A model generated the notes under the pieces. The model was not told the origin of the DNA. It did no database searches and was given only the letters and a program-made list of their open reading frames with translations. A DNA stretch of 41,338 nucleotides, from NCBI GenBank assembly GCA_049601975.1, contig JBMYRC010000023.1:1-41338 (forward strand), written 5' to 3'. Each line of letters opens with the position of its first letter. Position 1 is the stretch's first letter. This DNA comes from UBA6544 sp049601975 (lineage in GTDB: Bacteria; Pseudomonadota; Alphaproteobacteria; UBA8366). The translations under genes and the position numbers were made by a program. Shown here piece after piece: positions 32,538 through 40,764 of this stretch.

Positions 32538-33557
32538 ATGCGCGTCTATTATGATCGTGATGCCAACGTCAATCTCGTCAAATCGAAGAAAGTTGTCGTC
32601 GTAGGATACGGCAGCCAAGGCCATGCCCATGCTATGAACATGCGTGATTCCGGAGTGAAAGAGGTGAAGATCGCCCTTCGCCCCGGCTCCGGCAGCGCTC
32701 CCAAGGCGGAAGCCGCCGGTTTTGAAGTGATCTCCCCGGCAGACGCCGCTAAATGGGGCGACATTATTATGGTACTGACCCCGGATGAGGGCCAACGCGC
32801 GCTGTATTATAACGACCTTGAGCCGAACATGAAGGAAGGCGCCGCCTTGGCCTTCGCTCACGGCCTCAACATTCACTTCGGCCTGATCGAGCCTCGTGAC
32901 GACATCGACGTCTTCATGATCGCGCCGAAAGGCCCCGGCCACACCGTCCGCTCCGAGTACGAGCGCGGCGCCGGCGTCCCCTCGCTGCTCGCGATACACG
33001 CCAACCCGACCGGCAATTGCCATGATATCGGCCTCAGCTACGGCTCCGCCATCGGCGGCGCCCGCGCCGGCATCATCGAGACGACGTTCCGCGAAGAATG
33101 CGAAACCGATTTGTTCGGTGAGCAAGCCGTTCTCTGTGGTGGTCTCACCCGTTTGATGCAAGCTGGGTTCGACACTCTGGTGGAAGCCGGCTACGCGCCC
33201 GAGATGGCGTATTTCGAGTGCATGCACGAAGTGAAGCTGATCGTCGACCTGGTCTACGAAGGCGGCATCTCCGATATGCGCTACTCGGTGTCCAACACCG
33301 CCGAGTACGGCGACCTCTCTGCAGGCGACCGGATCATCGACGATCATGTGAAGCAAAACATGAAGTCGCTCCTGGCTGATATTCAATCGGGTCGCTTCGT
33401 ACGCGAATGGATGACCGAATGTGAGGTCGGCCAGCCGAGCCTCAAGGCCATGCGCCGCAGCTCCAGCGAACACGGTAGCGAGGAAGTTGGTGCCCGTTTG
33501 CGCGCTATGATGCCGTGGTTGTCGGAGAACAAACTCGTCGATAAATCGAAGAACTAA
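32538..33557 (+). CDS. ilvC: Ketol-acid reductoisomerase, class I (short form)
   Basis: A 339-aa enzyme of the standard bacterial class I type catalysing the same step as its neighbour. The N-terminal Rossmann motif is VVGYGSQGHAHAMN, the NADPH phosphate loop LRPGSGS keeps Arg and both Ser, and the metal ligands are Asp/Glu in TDLFGEQ plus two Glu in YFECMHEVKLI. Ser of SNTAEYG completes the active site. AGAGGA lies eight bases before the ATG. It is the last gene of the ilv operon. Having both classes side by side is unusual; this one looks fully functional and is the likelier housekeeping enzyme. Confidence 0.95.
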   Translation: MRVYYDRDANVNLVKSKKVVVVGYGSQGHAHAMNMRDSGVKEVKIALRPGSGSAPKAEAAGFEVISPADAAKWGDIIMVLTPDEGQRALYYNDLEPNMKEGAALAFAHGLNIHFGLIEPRDDIDVFMIAPKGPGHTVRSEYERGAGVPSLLAIHANPTGNCHDIGLSYGSAIGGARAGIIETTFREECETDLFGEQAVLCGGLTRLMQAGFDTLVEAGYAPEMAYFECMHEVKLIVDLVYEGGISDMRYSVSNTAEYGDLSAGDRIIDDHVKQNMKSLLADIQSGRFVREWMTECEVGQPSLKAMRRSSSEHGSEEVGARLRAMMPWLSENKLVDKSKN

Positions 33558-33953
33558 ACGACAAACGCCTACCAGAATATGCAGCCGACGGTAGCTCGAT
33601 GACGCCGTCGTCGGCTGCGACTCCGAGCCGCTCGTGCGATTCCATGCGCGAAATTTTCTTGCATCTCAGTAAAAAATCCTTTCAACAAAAGTATTTAAGG
33701 GACTACTCTTAACTTTGAGTCCTGCTTTATGGCGCTGACACTTTGTAATACGGGACTCACAAAGCATGATGAGGACTGAGAGTATTCTTACCTGTTACCT
33801 GAGAATTATGACTTAAACCTCTGATTTAGGATAGAAATTGGGCGTTGATTGAATAAATTTATTGACAGATATGCCGCGAAGGGGCGCCCGCCAGGGTATC
33901 GCATACCGGCGCGCATGCCCGTCCTGGATAATCGAGAAGGATAAATCGAAAAG
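33558..33953. other. 396-base gap between the ilv operon and mreB
   Basis: It holds a hairpin at 33581-33618 (GCAGCCGACG with CGTCGGCTGC, ten pairs, 18-base loop) soon after the ilv operon, without a T-run. Past it are AT-richer DNA and short inverted repeats: CTTTGT (33741-33746) with ACAAAG (33759-33764), and GGACT (33700-33704) with AGTCC (33718-33722). A weak promoter-like pair for mreB is TTGATT, 17 bases, GATATG, ending near 33875. No coding frame is convincing. A small RNA or a structured mreB leader is possible but unsupported. Confidence 0.5.
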
Positions 33954-34994
33954 ATGTTTGCTCGACTGCTTGGCATGATTTCAGCCGATATGGCGATCGA
34001 TCTTGGGACCGCAAATACGCTGGTCTACGTCAAAGGCCGCGGGATCGTTTTGAACGAACCATCAGTGGTCGCCATCGCCGACGTCAAGGGCCGCAAGCAA
34101 GTGCTGGCCGTCGGCGACGAAGCGAAGATGATGCTGGGTCGCACCCCCGGCAACATCCACGCCATCCGGCCACTGCGCGACGGCGTTATAGCCGATTTCG
34201 AACAAGCCGAGGAAATGATCAAACATTTCATCCGCAAAGTTCATAACCGCCGCAGCTTCGCCAGCCCGCAAGTCATCGTCTGTGTCCCGTCGGGCTCGAC
34301 CGCGGTCGAACGCCGGGCCATTGAGGATTCGGCCGAGGCCGCAGGTGCGCGCCGAGTGTTTCTGATTGAGGAACCCATGGCCGCCGCAATCGGTGCCGGG
34401 TTGCCGGTTACCGAACCGACGGGCTCGATGGTCGTCGATGTCGGTGGCGGCACAACCGAAGTAGCCGTCCTGTCGCTGGGTGGCATCGTTTATTCGCGTT
34501 CAGTGCGAGTCGGCGGCGATAAAATGGACGAAGCCATTATCGCCTATATCCGACGTAATCATAATGTCCTGGTCGGTGAAAGCAGCTCCGAGCGGATCAA
34601 GAAGGAAATCGGCTCAGCCTGCCCGCCTGACGATGGCGAAGGCCGGGTCATGGAAGTCAAAGGCCGCGATCTGATGAATGGCGTGCCGAAACAATTAGAA
34701 ATCACCGAGCGGCAAATTGCCGAAAGTCTCGCCGAACCCGTGGCGGCGATCGTGGAAGCAGTCAAGGTCGCACTTGAGCATACGGCTCCGGAACTGGCAG
34801 CGGATATCGTCGACAAGGGTATCGTGTTGACCGGCGGCGGCGCTTTGCTCGGAAATTTGGATTACGTCTTGCGGCATGCTACGGGCTTGCCTGTGTCACT
34901 AGCGGACGATCCCTTGTCCTGTGTTGCTTTGGGCACGGGGCGCTGCCTCGAGGAAATGAAGACGCTTAAGAATGTGTTAATACCCAGTGCGTAA
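33954..34994 (+). CDS. mreB: Rod shape-determining protein MreB
   Basis: A 346-aa bacterial actin that forms filaments under the inner membrane and guides the elongasome. Actin-fold nucleotide motifs are DLGTANTLVYVKG (phosphate 1, about residues 15-27), VVDVGGGTTEVAVLSLGG (phosphate 2) and VLTGGGALLGNLD (adenosine). Length is normal. AAGGA lies upstream. It leads the mreB-mreC-mreD-mrdA-rodA cluster and is separated from mreC by 46 bases. Confidence 0.96.
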   Translation: MFARLLGMISADMAIDLGTANTLVYVKGRGIVLNEPSVVAIADVKGRKQVLAVGDEAKMMLGRTPGNIHAIRPLRDGVIADFEQAEEMIKHFIRKVHNRRSFASPQVIVCVPSGSTAVERRAIEDSAEAAGARRVFLIEEPMAAAIGAGLPVTEPTGSMVVDVGGGTTEVAVLSLGGIVYSRSVRVGGDKMDEAIIAYIRRNHNVLVGESSSERIKKEIGSACPPDDGEGRVMEVKGRDLMNGVPKQLEITERQIAESLAEPVAAIVEAVKVALEHTAPELAADIVDKGIVLTGGGALLGNLDYVLRHATGLPVSLADDPLSCVALGTGRCLEEMKTLKNVLIPSA

Positions 34995-35040
34995 CCTGCG
35001 GAAGTTATTGGACATTAACTGAGATAAGCCGAGAGCCGAC

Positions 35041-35928
35041 GTGAAGGAGAAACCAGGGTCAGTCGTCCGCGTTGCAGCACCAATGCGCAGCTTCGCGCAG
35101 CGGTTTGCATTTTTGTTGCTATTGGGCACCGCAGTCGGCCTGTTGATGATCGGTCGGACGGATCCGAAAATCTTCGAGGAAACCCGAATGGCGCTGATCG
35201 ATTCGATGGCGCCGGTGCTCGACGCGCTTTCCCGGCCCGTTGCGACGATCTCCGATACCATAGATCACGTCCGGGAACTCGCCCATATCCGTGAGACCAA
35301 TGCGGCTCTAAAGGCCGAAAACGCGCGCTTGTTACAGTGGCAACACGCTGCGCGCACATTACTGGCGGAAAACGACCAGCTGCGCGCCTTGCTCAAATAC
35401 TCGGGTGAGGCGCCAGCGCATTCCGTCGCGGCCCGTGTCATCGGCGATTCCAGCGGACCCTTTATCCGCAGTTTTTTGGTCAATGCCGGTACCCGCGAAG
35501 GTGTCCGACGCGGTCATGCGGCGATTACCGGCGCTGGGCTTTTGGGCCGTGTCGTCGCAACAGGCGGGAAATCCTCCCGTGTTTTACTGATTAGCGATTT
35601 GAATAGCCGTATTCCCGTCCTTGTCGAAAGTTCGCGCGCCCGCGCGGTGCTAGCCGGCGACAACAGTAAACGGCCGCGCCTAACCTTTGTCTCTGCCAAT
35701 GCGGATGTGAAGATCGGCTCGCGGATTGTCACGTCAGGCCACGGTGGCATGTTCCCGACCGGCCTGCCGATCGGCGTCGTTGCCGAAATCGGCAATGCCG
35801 GCATCCGGATTGAGACCTTCGCCAGTTCCGATCAGCTTGAGTTCGTGCGGCTTTTGGATTACGGCCTCGATGGCGTGATTGGCGAGGATAACGCACCCAT
35901 GACCCAGGGTGCCGGCCAAAATCGATGA
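35041..35928 (+). CDS. mreC: Rod shape-determining protein MreC
   Basis: A 295-aa bitopic membrane protein that links MreB to periplasmic cell-wall enzymes. One membrane span is at about residues 20-38 (FAFLLLLGTAVGLLMIG). A coiled coil follows (about 80-120, with ETNAALKAENARLLQW), then the beta-rich periplasmic domain, with GVRRGHAAITGAGLLGRVV and GHGGMFPTGLPIGVV. The start is GTG at 35041 and the ribosome site is weak; a later ATG near residue 15 is possible. The stop overlaps mreD (ATGA at 35925). Confidence 0.94.
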   Translation: MKEKPGSVVRVAAPMRSFAQRFAFLLLLGTAVGLLMIGRTDPKIFEETRMALIDSMAPVLDALSRPVATISDTIDHVRELAHIRETNAALKAENARLLQWQHAARTLLAENDQLRALLKYSGEAPAHSVAARVIGDSSGPFIRSFLVNAGTREGVRRGHAAITGAGLLGRVVATGGKSSRVLLISDLNSRIPVLVESSRARAVLAGDNSKRPRLTFVSANADVKIGSRIVTSGHGGMFPTGLPIGVVAEIGNAGIRIETFASSDQLEFVRLLDYGLDGVIGEDNAPMTQGAGQNR

Positions 35929-36440
35929 GGAGTGCCGTTTGGCAGAATATCGATCTTGCCGCCCGGAAGCTGACGCCGTTTCTCTTATCGCTGGTCTTGG
36001 TGATCCTTAACCTGTTGCCTTTACATCTGCCTGGTTATGCCGCGATTTCACCCAACTTCGCATTGATGGCTGTCTATTACTGGGCCTTACACCGACCCTC
36101 CCTATTGCCCAGCGGCGCGGTCTTCATTGTCGGTTTGCTGCAGGACTTCATGTCGGGCGGACCCATCGGACAGAACGCTGGAATCCTGGTCGTGGTCTAT
36201 ATTATCGCCGTCTCCCAAGCGCGGTTCTTTTACGGTAAGTCGTTTTTTGTCGTTTGGTGGGGCTTCATGATCGTCTCATTATGTGTCGCCACGATGGAAT
36301 GGGTCATAGCCTCCCTCTTGGATGCGAGCTTGCTGGCGCCAAAGCCCGCATTCTACGAATGCGCCATGAATGTCGCGGCCTATCCGATTTTTGGATGGCT
36401 GTTGGTGCAGGTGCACCGTACGCTCCCACAAGACGAGTAG
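35925..36440 (+). CDS. mreD: Rod shape-determining protein MreD
   Basis: A 171-aa integral membrane protein of the elongasome with about five spans. One lies at residues 15-33 (LTPFLLSLVLVILNLLPLHL region), with further spans around FALMAVYYWALHRP and VVVYIIAVSQARFF. The conserved GLLQDFMSGGPIGQN motif is diagnostic. The start overlaps the mreC stop; mrdA follows after six bases. Confidence 0.92.
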   Translation: MRSAVWQNIDLAARKLTPFLLSLVLVILNLLPLHLPGYAAISPNFALMAVYYWALHRPSLLPSGAVFIVGLLQDFMSGGPIGQNAGILVVVYIIAVSQARFFYGKSFFVVWWGFMIVSLCVATMEWVIASLLDASLLAPKPAFYECAMNVAAYPIFGWLLVQVHRTLPQDE

Positions 36441-36446
36441 TAGACC

Positions 36447-38303
36447 ATGCAACCAGAAAAATTGCGGGTCAAATCCTTCGGACGTCGGGCGGCAGTCCTC
36501 GTCGGCGGTAAGCTTGCGTTGCTGGGTGTGTTGTGCGGACGACTCTATTACCTCCAGGTATTGGAATCTAAGCGCTACCAAATGCTGGCGGACGACAACC
36601 GTATCAACCTCCGTCTCCTGGCCCCGCCACGGGGACACATCGTCGATCGGAATGGAGCGCCGCTGGCGGTAAACGTACAAAACTACCGCGTTGTGTTGGT
36701 GCCGGAACAAGCCTTGGATGTGCGGGAGACCCTGGATCGCCTTAATACCGTGATCGAGGTTCACGAACACGATCGCCGAAGCGTATTGCGGGAAGCCCGG
36801 CGCCGGCGCGCCTTTGTGCCCATCACCGTTCGGGAAAACTTGAGCTGGCAAGAAGTCAGCCGCATCGAAGTCAACGCACCCAATTTGCCGGGCATCAGCA
36901 TCGAAGTCGGTCAATCCCGGCATTATCCAGACGGACAAATTGCTGCCCATGTCATGGGGTATGTCGCGGCGGTCTCAGAGAAGGATCTAACCGGAGATCC
37001 GTTGCTCGAATTACCTGGGTTCCGTATTGGAAAGAACGGCATCGAGCGGCAACACGATTTGGCGCTGCGAGGCACCGCCGGAAACAGCCAAGTCGAGGTC
37101 AACGCGATCGGCCGCGTCATCCGGGAATTGGAACGCAGCGAAGGCCGGCCCGGCAAGCGCATTGTATTGACCATGGACCTCAGACTGCAGCGTTTTATTA
37201 CCGAGCGGGTCGCCGATTACCGCCGGGCCGCCGCCGTCGTCCTCGATGTCCGAAACGGTGAAATTCTGGCGATGGTCTCCGCACCCAGTTTCGATCCGAA
37301 CGCGTTCAACGAAGGGCTGAATTCGAAGGCCTGGAAAGAGCTGATCGAAAACCCCGATACACCATTAAATAATAAAGCAATTTCGGGTCAATATGCCCCG
37401 GGCTCTACGTTCAAAATCGCGGTGATGATGGCCGCTGCAGAAGCGGGCATCTCACCGGATCATCGGGTTTTCTGTTCCGGCTTTACCAAACTCGGCGATC
37501 AACGCTTCCATTGTTGGAACAAGCACGGCCACGGTCTCGTCAATATGGTCGACGGGATGCGGGAGTCCTGTGACGTCTATTTTTATGAACTGGCGTTGAA
37601 ACTCGGTGTCGATCGTATCGCCGGCACGGCGCGCAAGTTGGGCTTGGGATCTAAACTCGACCTCGATATTCCAGGCGAACGCAGCGGCATGATTCCGACC
37701 AGAGCCTGGAAGCATGAGAATTTAGGCAAATCTTGGCTGAAAGGCGAAACCCTGATCGCAGCCATTGGACAAGGATACGTCCTGACCACGCCGCTGCAGC
37801 TCGCCATCATGACGGCACGTGCCGTGAATGGCGGCTACGCAGTCCTGCCTAGATTGACACGTGAGACCATTGACGCCGGCGACGAGATCCCGACCGCGTC
37901 CTCATTCCCGCACACCGGCATTTCCAAGCGGGCCCGAGAGCTCGTCATGCATGCTCTCGACGAAGCGGTCAATCATCCACGCGGAACCGCCTATAGATCT
38001 CGCATCCAGGAGCCGGGCAAAGCCTTTGGCGGCAAGACCGGTACCGCGCAGGTTCGCCGCATTACGATGGTCGAACGCGAAGCCGGCGTTAGGAAGAACC
38101 GAGAGAAACCATGGCGCGAGCGTGATCATTCGCTTTTCGTCGGCTACGCGCCGGTCGACGATCCGGTTTTTGCGGTCTCGGTTGTGATCGAACATGGCGG
38201 TGGCGGCTCGAAGACAGCGGCACCAATCGCAAGGGATATTCTGCGCGAAACCCAGCGTCTCCAATTACCGCAACAATTAGCGGATGCGGAGCGTAAGAAA
38301 TGA
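36447..38303 (+). CDS. mrdA: Penicillin-binding protein 2 (peptidoglycan transpeptidase)
   Basis: A 618-aa class B PBP that cross-links peptidoglycan during elongation. It has an N-terminal membrane anchor (AVLVGGKLALLGVLCGRLYY, about residues 12-31), a pedestal domain with PRGHIVDRNGAPLA, and the transpeptidase domain. Active-site motifs are SxxK in APGSTFK, SxD-type in RESCDVYFYE, and KTG in GGKTGTAQV. Its stop overlaps the rodA start (ATGA, 38300-38303), coupling it to its glycosyltransferase partner. Confidence 0.95.
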   Translation: MQPEKLRVKSFGRRAAVLVGGKLALLGVLCGRLYYLQVLESKRYQMLADDNRINLRLLAPPRGHIVDRNGAPLAVNVQNYRVVLVPEQALDVRETLDRLNTVIEVHEHDRRSVLREARRRRAFVPITVRENLSWQEVSRIEVNAPNLPGISIEVGQSRHYPDGQIAAHVMGYVAAVSEKDLTGDPLLELPGFRIGKNGIERQHDLALRGTAGNSQVEVNAIGRVIRELERSEGRPGKRIVLTMDLRLQRFITERVADYRRAAAVVLDVRNGEILAMVSAPSFDPNAFNEGLNSKAWKELIENPDTPLNNKAISGQYAPGSTFKIAVMMAAAEAGISPDHRVFCSGFTKLGDQRFHCWNKHGHGLVNMVDGMRESCDVYFYELALKLGVDRIAGTARKLGLGSKLDLDIPGERSGMIPTRAWKHENLGKSWLKGETLIAAIGQGYVLTTPLQLAIMTARAVNGGYAVLPRLTRETIDAGDEIPTASSFPHTGISKRARELVMHALDEAVNHPRGTAYRSRIQEPGKAFGGKTGTAQVRRITMVEREAGVRKNREKPWRERDHSLFVGYAPVDDPVFAVSVVIEHGGGGSKTAAPIARDILRETQRLQLPQQLADAERKK

Positions 38304-39451
38304 GCGCCCGCGACCACCGGAATTCCAATGCCATGACACTCGGTCAACGTTTCTGCCAATTGAACTGGATACTGATCTTGCTGATCTGCGCGCTCGCCTC
38401 GATCGGCTTCGCCATGCTCTATTCCGCGGGAAACGGCAGTTACACGCCCTGGGCGGAGCGCCAGATGGTCCGCTTCGCCGTCGGGATGAGTTTAATGATC
38501 GCCATTGCTCTGACCGATATCCGGTTCTGGTTGCGATACGCCTACGCTTTCTATGCCATTGCTTTAATTTTGCTGATTGCCGTCGAATTTGCGGGGACCG
38601 TCGGCATGGGCGCGCAGCGCTGGATCGGACTGAAATTCTTTCATTTGCAGCCGTCCGAGTTGATGAAAATCGCATTGGTTCTATCGCTCGCACGATATTT
38701 TCACCGCCTAAGCCTCGAAGATGTCAAACGGCCGACGCAACTCTTGTTCCCAATCCTGCTTGTCGCCGCGCCGACGGCGCTGGTATTGCGCCAACCGGAC
38801 CTTGGCACCTCCTTGCTTCTCTTGATCGGCAGTGCCGCGATCTTCTTCCTGGCTGGGGTTCGCATTTGGAAATTCATTCTGATCGGCTTGATCGGCCTGG
38901 CGTCGATACCGGTCGGTTGGTCAATGCTACATAACTATCAAAAAAACCGGGTCATGACGTTTCTCTCACCAGAGAGTGATCCGTTGGGATCCGGCTATCA
39001 CATCCTGCAATCGAAAATCGCGCTCGGGTCCGGGGGCGTTTTCGGCAATGGATTTCTGCAAGGAACCCAAAGTCATCTCCGGTTTCTGCCCGAGATGCAG
39101 ACCGATTTTATCTTCACCATGTATGCGGAGGAATTCGGCCTCATCGGCGGGCTCTTCCTGATCGCCCTTTTCGCCGCAATCGTGATTTACGGCTTCGCCA
39201 TCGCCATGCGCTCGCGTAGTCATTTCGGTCGGCTCGTCGCCATGGGCGTCATCACAACATTTTTCCTCTACGTTTTCATGAACATCGCCATGGTTATGGG
39301 TTTGATCCCGGTCGTCGGCGTCCCCTTGCCGCTGATCTCGTACGGCGGTACCGCCATGATGACTGTCCTGATCGGCTTCGGCCTGCTGATGAACGTCTAT
39401 ATCCACCGCGATATGCGGATCAGTCGCTACGGGTACGACCACGGCAGTTGA
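38300..39451 (+). CDS. rodA: Rod shape-determining protein RodA (SEDS glycosyltransferase)
   Basis: A 383-aa SEDS-family protein with about ten membrane spans that polymerises lipid II with PBP2. Family motifs are GAQRWIGLKFFHLQPSELMK, RQPDLGTSLLLL with the catalytic-region Asp, QTDFIFTMYAEEFG, and the C-terminal GLIPVVGVPLPLISYGGTAM. It ends the cluster; the next gene starts 87 bases later and is unrelated. Confidence 0.95.
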   Translation: MSARDHRNSNAMTLGQRFCQLNWILILLICALASIGFAMLYSAGNGSYTPWAERQMVRFAVGMSLMIAIALTDIRFWLRYAYAFYAIALILLIAVEFAGTVGMGAQRWIGLKFFHLQPSELMKIALVLSLARYFHRLSLEDVKRPTQLLFPILLVAAPTALVLRQPDLGTSLLLLIGSAAIFFLAGVRIWKFILIGLIGLASIPVGWSMLHNYQKNRVMTFLSPESDPLGSGYHILQSKIALGSGGVFGNGFLQGTQSHLRFLPEMQTDFIFTMYAEEFGLIGGLFLIALFAAIVIYGFAIAMRSRSHFGRLVAMGVITTFFLYVFMNIAMVMGLIPVVGVPLPLISYGGTAMMTVLIGFGLLMNVYIHRDMRISRYGYDHGS

Positions 39452-39538
39452 TTCCCTGGCACAATACCCGGTGCCAATACCGAAATTCGCTCTATTTCCA
39501 TCGAATAATTCGCAACTTAACGACCGGATACATTTCCC

Positions 39539-40330
39539 ATGCCCAATGACGCCGCAACGAGCGAAGAACTCGTCACATACGAATCCAAGGACCGGATCGC
39601 CACCATCACCATCAACCGTGCCGATAAGATGAACGCTTTGTCGAGCGGGGTCGTGATCCAAATGCGGGACGCCATGATCCGCCTACAGCAAAGCGACGAT
39701 ATGTGCGCCGTCATCACGGCAGCGGGGGACCGGGCCTTTTCAGTCGGCGCCGACCTCCGGGATCCGCCGCGCGATCCGGCGCTCTGGGAATGCATGCCGG
39801 GTGTCGGTGTAGATGTGGACAAGCCGCTCGTTGCCGCAGTCTCCGGCTATTGTGTAGGCGGTGCGTTCTGCCTGGTGCAGTTCTGCGACTTCGCTGTCGC
39901 GTCCGAGAGCGCCGATTTCTTTTATCCCGAAGCCCAAATCGGTTTCTGCGGCGGATTGATCGCCGGTCTCGCCGCGCGCCTGCCGCACAAGATTGCCATG
40001 GAATTCATGCTGACCGGCAAGCATTTCAGCGCGCAACGCGCCTATGAAGTTGGCATGGTCAACAAGGTCGTCCCGGTCGGCCAACAAGTCGAAGCCGCCA
40101 TGGAGTACGCCGAGATCATGCGCGACAGCTCGCCGATGGTGCTCCGCACCATCAAGCGCTTCGTCCGAGACACCGTCGTCCAACGCGGCCCCTCGGAGTT
40201 GAGCGCCCTCGCCCAGCGAGAATTGCTCAGTGTCAGCCGCGGCGAAGACCAGCTAGAAGGTGGTCGTGCATTTAAAGAGAAACGCACGCCGGTCTTCAAA
40301 GAAGACTGGAATAAACCACCGCTCAGCTAG
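39539..40330 (+). CDS. Enoyl-CoA hydratase/isomerase (crotonase) family protein
   Basis: A 263-aa crotonase-fold protein. The oxyanion-hole regions are FSVGADLRD and YCVGGAFCL. The second catalytic Glu of the hydratases is kept in FFYPEAQIGF, but the first, in the family's GGGCELA motif, is replaced (GGAFCLV has no Glu). So classical hydratase activity is uncertain; an isomerase, hydrolase or decarboxylase-like role on a CoA thioester is possible. It lies alone between rodA and the tRNA gene, and I see no pathway partners. Confidence 0.85.
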   Translation: MPNDAATSEELVTYESKDRIATITINRADKMNALSSGVVIQMRDAMIRLQQSDDMCAVITAAGDRAFSVGADLRDPPRDPALWECMPGVGVDVDKPLVAAVSGYCVGGAFCLVQFCDFAVASESADFFYPEAQIGFCGGLIAGLAARLPHKIAMEFMLTGKHFSAQRAYEVGMVNKVVPVGQQVEAAMEYAEIMRDSSPMVLRTIKRFVRDTVVQRGPSELSALAQRELLSVSRGEDQLEGGRAFKEKRTPVFKEDWNKPPLS

Positions 40331-40361
40331 GCCAGGATCGCGCGCGACGCGAGACAAGCTA

Positions 40362-40390
40362 TCGACAAGTGGGTGGGGCTTTGCTATACC
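40362..40390 (+). promoter_or_regulatory. tRNA-Lys promoter
   Basis: TCGACA (40362-40367) and TATACC (40385-40390) are 17 bases apart. Transcription would start about a dozen bases before the mature tRNA. The -35 is the same hexamer as in the marR promoter. Confidence 0.55.
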
Positions 40391-40408
40391 CCGCCCTCGC
40401 AAGAAGGC

Positions 40409-40484
<76 letters not shown>

Positions 40485-40533
40485 ATGATTTCAATAACTT
40501 AGCGGAATATCGCAAACCTTCCTGCGAGTTATA

Positions 40534-40552
40534 GGTACCACCGAGGTACCAC
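40534..40552. repeat. Direct repeat GGTACCAC twice
   Basis: GGTACCAC occurs at 40534-40541 and 40545-40552, three bases apart, about 50 bases past the tRNA 3' end. Each copy contains the palindrome GGTACC. Paired short repeats beside a tRNA end can be arm sites of a tyrosine recombinase, but no integrase is in the window. Confidence 0.35.
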
Positions 40553-40581
40553 AATTTTGTTCTTTTAATCCGCTGACGCGG

Positions 40582-40606
40582 CCAGAAAGGGGAAACCCCT
40601 CTCTGG
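40582..40606 (-). terminator. Strong hairpin downstream of the SUMF1-domain gene
   Basis: CCAGAAAGGGG (40582-40592) and CCCCTCTCTGG (40596-40606) form an 11-pair stem on the minus strand, with one G-U pair and a three-base loop. No T-run follows. It is about 50 bases past the gene's stop. It could be a terminator or a structure used by the putative diversity element. Confidence 0.4.
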
Positions 40607-40650
40607 GCTCTCCCCCTAGAGGTAAAGAGGTAAAGATTGAAGAGGTAACA

Positions 40651-40668
40651 CTTTCGCTATTGCGAAAG
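40651..40668 (-). other. Seven-pair hairpin over the stop codon
   Basis: CTTTCGC (40651-40657) and GCGAAAG (40662-40668) form a perfect stem around a four-base loop. The TAG stop of the SUMF1-domain gene is inside it. DGR target genes carry a short hairpin with a tetraloop just past the variable region, needed for retrohoming in Bordetella phage BPP-1. The loop here (AATA on the minus strand) is not the GRNA type I recall for that system. Confidence 0.5.
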
Positions 40669-40764
40669 CGTCCTGACAATCCGGAACCCGACGTCGCCGC
40701 CCCGTACCCTGGCAACGCCCCCGTCGCGGGACGCGGAACGGAGGTACCCAGGAGCGTAGGCCCA
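40657..40764 (-). other. Putative DGR variable region (3' end of SUMF1-domain gene)
   Basis: The C-terminus has the frame of DGR-diversified C-type lectin domains: RGGSW, a variable block, LRSA, another variable block, then GFRIVRTLS and stop. The variable codons lie at 40693-40761. About ten of fifteen residues at the diversified positions use codons ending in C (GCC, TAC, TCC, GAC, GGC), as expected from AAC codons in a template whose adenines were randomised. No template repeat or reverse transcriptase is in the window, so this is a candidate, possibly a remote target. Confidence 0.55.

Noticed and set aside
32343..33473. A 376-codon open frame on the minus strand opposite both reductoisomerase genes.
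   Set aside because: The sense strand encodes two well-conserved enzymes, and the antisense translation shows no domain.
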